DNA of 64,000 nt from positions 1-64,000 of the forward strand of contig JNEN01000969.1 of NCBI GenBank assembly GCA_000697355.1. Direction: 5' to 3'. How positions within the stretch are numbered: the first letter of the stretch is position 1; the number at the start of each line of letters is the position of its first letter. Position numbers and translations under genes: made by a program. Under the pieces are notes generated by a model, which was not told the DNA's origin, searched no databases, and saw nothing but the letters and a program-made list of their open reading frames with translations. This DNA is from Syncephalastrum monosporum B8922. Taxonomy: Eukaryota; Mucoromycota; Mucoromycetes; Mucorales; Syncephalastraceae. Shown one piece after another: positions 61,475-64,000 of the stretch.

Positions 61475-62713
61475 GCTGTGCTGAGCTGAGCTGAAAAGGT
61501 AGGTGAGAGAGGGAGGGAAGAAAGAGAAAGAGTTGTGGCTTAGTATATATAGGCCCGCGAAAATTTGGGGGACGGGTGCGAGATCACCTCTTTATATACC
61601 TTTTGTAAATGTGGCTTAGAAACGCGGAGGCCAAAAACAAAATCCCGAATTTGTCATTTCTTCGTTTTCGCCTTTCTTTTCTCTTCCATTACGAAAATAT
61701 ATGGAAGGCATACACCCTGCCCCTTTCTTTCCCTGTCTCTTTCCCGCCCTACAACTAATCAACCCTGTGCTTTATTATCAAATGCTACTTCTTTGAGACG
61801 ATTGAAAAAAAAGCGAACTGGAACATGAGTCATAAAGAAAGAAAAGAATGGGTATCGCATTTATCGCCAAGACGAGCATGCGCCTTGAGTGCGTTTGCAC
61901 CAATCAGAATCGAGTACGTGGGAGTTGTGTTTGACTCACCCCTTATAATCTATATACCCACATACACACCACCCTCTCGACCCAACACAACTCACAGACA
62001 CGTACACAACGACACATCACCCGCGCCTGAATAAGTGCCCCTCATCCTCCTCCTCCCCTCCCCTTTCCAGCTCCTCGTTTTTTCTTCCTGGTCTCCTTGA
62101 CTTTTTTTTTCTTTGATTGTTATAAAGGGTCAGTCGAGGGCGATGGATGTCTCCATTTTTTTTTTCTTTTCGCTTCTTTACCCTTACTGGTCGCCACCGA
62201 GGTCATGAGCCGGAAAAAGAAGAAAGGGAGTGAAAGAAGAGGGAAGAGAAAAAGTAAGGTGTGTCGTGTGGAAGTGGGTTGCACTGGATTAAAAAAAATG
62301 TGCGAGCAGTGTTAAGAAAAACAAAAAATAGTCCGGACGGGGGTCTGGTCCCAATCACTATTCTCACATGGGCTGGGCGTGCACATGCGTGTGATGTGAT
62401 GTGTGCGTATTGTATGTGTATGACTGCGCGCGCGCGTGTGTGTGTGTGTGTAAAAAAGACACAAGCAATGTCACAAGAGAAAGAAACGGCTCCTTTCCTG
62501 GATAAGCCGGAAATCGGATAACTTCAGCCGGCCGTAAATTTAGCCGCGGTGCGTGTATGTAGCAAGTTCATTTTTTAACACCAAAAGACAAAGAAAAAGG
62601 AAGAGAAAAAAAAAGGTAAAAAAGAGGACTATACAAGGGGTGTAGATAATGTGAGGAATGATGAAGACAGGGGGGGGGGTGACGAAGAAGACGAGAGAGA
62701 AGTGGGGATATCT
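61475..62713. promoter_or_regulatory. TBP promoter and spacer to the SAP-domain gene
   Basis: Contains a TATA element (minus strand CCTATATATACTAAG, about 61538-61552) roughly 70 bases before the TBP start, so TBP may bind its own promoter. Farther right there is a C+T-rich stretch, an alternating GC/GT run at about 62428-62450 and the 3' region of the SAP-domain gene. Short frames at 62097-62521 are unsupported. Confidence 0.5.
62428..62450. repeat. Alternating (GC)n-(GT)n tract
   Basis: A continuous alternating purine-pyrimidine run (CGCGCGCGCG then TGTGTGTGTG) about 22 bases long, a sequence type that can adopt Z-DNA when supercoiled. Confidence 0.75.
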
Positions 62714-63251
62714 TTAGTACCACGACGATTCGCCTCCTCCTTTTCCTTGGTGCTGAGCAAATGGCTGGTGTTGCTGCTGTTGTTGCTGCTGTTGTGAATG
62801 ATGTGAAAGGCTGTCAAAGAGCGAGAGCTCATTATTAGAGTTGCCGAAAAGCGACGGCTGTTGTTGCATGAGGACCAGGAAATCGTCCGTTGTGTAGCCG
62901 TCCGGCAAATCCAGGTGAGGGAATTCGTGTAATCCTATAATTACAAATGATGTCAGTCGACAGAAAAAAAAATTGATAGACATGTGTCTGTTTACCCTGC
63001 TGTTGTCCTCCTTGCTGTTGTGATGAATAGGCATCCGAAGTCGACTGAAGATGAAGGTGCTGGTAATCGTGTGTACTCTGTTCAAACTGCTGCTCCTGCT
63101 GTTGCTGCTGTTGCTGTTGCATGGTTGCGTATTGTTGCAGCAAGAGATCGAGCGTGAGTGGGTCGAGATCCATGGACTCGAGTTTCACGGACGGGCCGTC
63201 AGGTTGGGACATTTGAGCCGGATCTTCCGAATATGTAGGCTCACCGTGCAT

Positions 63252-63289
<38 letters not shown>

Positions 63290-64000
63290 CGTGCTCCTGT
63301 CCCTGTTCCTGTTGTTGCTGCTGGTGCTGCTGCTCCGCATACCGGTCGAACGGATCTTCGTCATCATCCCGGTCGGGAGTGGCCAGCGCGGACGACGTGA
63401 AGGGTGCATACGTCTTGGGTCGACCGTTCGCGCCATAATTGCTATAGTAGTTGCGTGGCATGCGAGACGTGTAGGACGACGAAAAGGGCGAACCCGGGCT
63501 ACCAGGCGAGGACGCCATGGTGCCGTTGCCGTGGTTGCTAGGGAGCGAGGATGAGTATGCATTTTTGTGGGCTTGTTTAGGCGACGCCGATCCGAGACGG
63601 GGTGAGCCGGGTGTGGCGTAGGGCGAGTAGCGCCGCGCCTGCTGGGACGAGATGGGGGGCGAGCCGATATGCATGTTGGCGATAGATCGGCCCAGCGAGA
63701 GTGTGACCGAGTTGGGCGACCCGGGCAAGAGCATGGACGGGTTCGGCATCGAGGACGGCGAGCCCGGGATGAGCATGGGCGACTGCGGCAGCGAGTGGGG
63801 TATGAGGGGTGACGTGCCCTGGTACGAGCTTGGGCGGACCTCGTCTGTCGAGGGCGGCGGCTGCGAGTGTCGTTGATACGCAGGCATGGACTGGCCTGAG
63901 CGTGCAGCTTTAATCAGCTCACGCTCTTCCAAGAGACGCTGGACCAGTATGGCCTTTTTACCGGTCGCGGGCTTGCCCCGTTGCCGCAGGATATCCTTAA
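62714..64000 (-). CDS. SAP-domain, glutamine-rich protein (partial, runs off the right edge)
   Basis: The N-terminus lies beyond the window. Entering at the edge the frame reads LKDILRQRGKPATGKKAILV followed by QRLLEERELIKAARSG, a SAP-type helix-turn-helix that binds AT-rich DNA. After it comes a long Pro/Ser/Gly-rich low-complexity region (with repeated PGSP phrases), several Gln tracts (for example about 63250-63330) and LDPLTLDLLLQQYATM. The last exon (about 62714-62930) begins near GLHEFPHLDLPDGYTTDDFL and ends in a His/Gln patch and GKGGGESSWY at 62714. One intron splits it near 62935-62995. A SAP domain with Gln-rich and Ser-Pro regions suggests a chromatin or transcription factor; the exact family is not assigned. 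Confidence 0.72.
63073..63340 (-). repeat. CAG/CAA poly-glutamine tracts
   Basis: Several runs of Gln codons within the SAP-domain gene, including about 63095-63120 and 63250-63290. CAG and CAA are mixed, so the tracts are not pure triplet repeats. Confidence 0.8.

Overview
The window is nuclear DNA of a filamentous fungus. The genes carry many short introns (about 50-100 bases) with GT-AG borders, the proteins are eukaryotic (TBP, SEC24, USO1, URB2, NFU1, DDX42), exons are richer in G+C than the AT-rich spacers, and there are long poly-Q and other low-complexity tracts. An early-diverging lineage such as Mucoromycota is my best guess (a compact intron-rich genome with an animal-like FAM214/ATOS protein and a eukaryotic RNAi-type RdRP remnant), but this is inference from protein flavour and no marker in the window proves it.

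Layout. 0-6 kb: a partial two-cassette ABC ATPase (minus), hexokinase (plus) and a secreted GH28 polygalacturonase (minus). 8-17.6 kb: a membrane GNAT acetyltransferase, a DDX21-like nucleolar helicase, USO1/p115, the iron-sulfur scaffold NFU1 and a small secreted protein. 17.6-22.8 kb is a gene-poor AT-rich island with a broken repeat-containing secreted-protein gene and tiny ORFs. 22.8-30.2 kb: a membrane-anchored ubiquitin protease (UBP1-like), a peroxisomal enoyl-CoA hydratase 2 ending in SKL, a CNH-type beta-propeller protein and a DUF4743/Nudix hydrolase. 30.2-33.4 kb is empty. 33.4-36.2 kb: DDX42-like helicase. 38.7-40.8 kb: a decayed RNA-dependent RNA polymerase gene. 41.1-48.1 kb: three genes on the plus strand, an Arf-like GTPase with a long unrecognised C-terminal domain, an ATOS/FAM214 protein and SEC24. 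49-53.8 kb: URB2/NPA2. 55.3-64 kb: spermidine synthase, an SLC35F-type transporter, TBP and a partial SAP-domain, glutamine-rich protein.

There is no operon and no obvious metabolic cluster; most genes are housekeeping. Two encode ER-Golgi traffic factors (USO1, SEC24), three are nuclear or nucleolar RNA and ribosome factors (DDX21-like, DDX42-like, URB2), and several are energy or small-molecule enzymes. The most unusual items are the recently broken RdRP, the GTPase fusion, two probable GC-AG introns, and the frame-broken secreted repeat gene. I found no CRISPR array, no intact transposon and no convincing tRNA or rRNA gene. All exon borders were read by eye from splice consensus and frame continuity.
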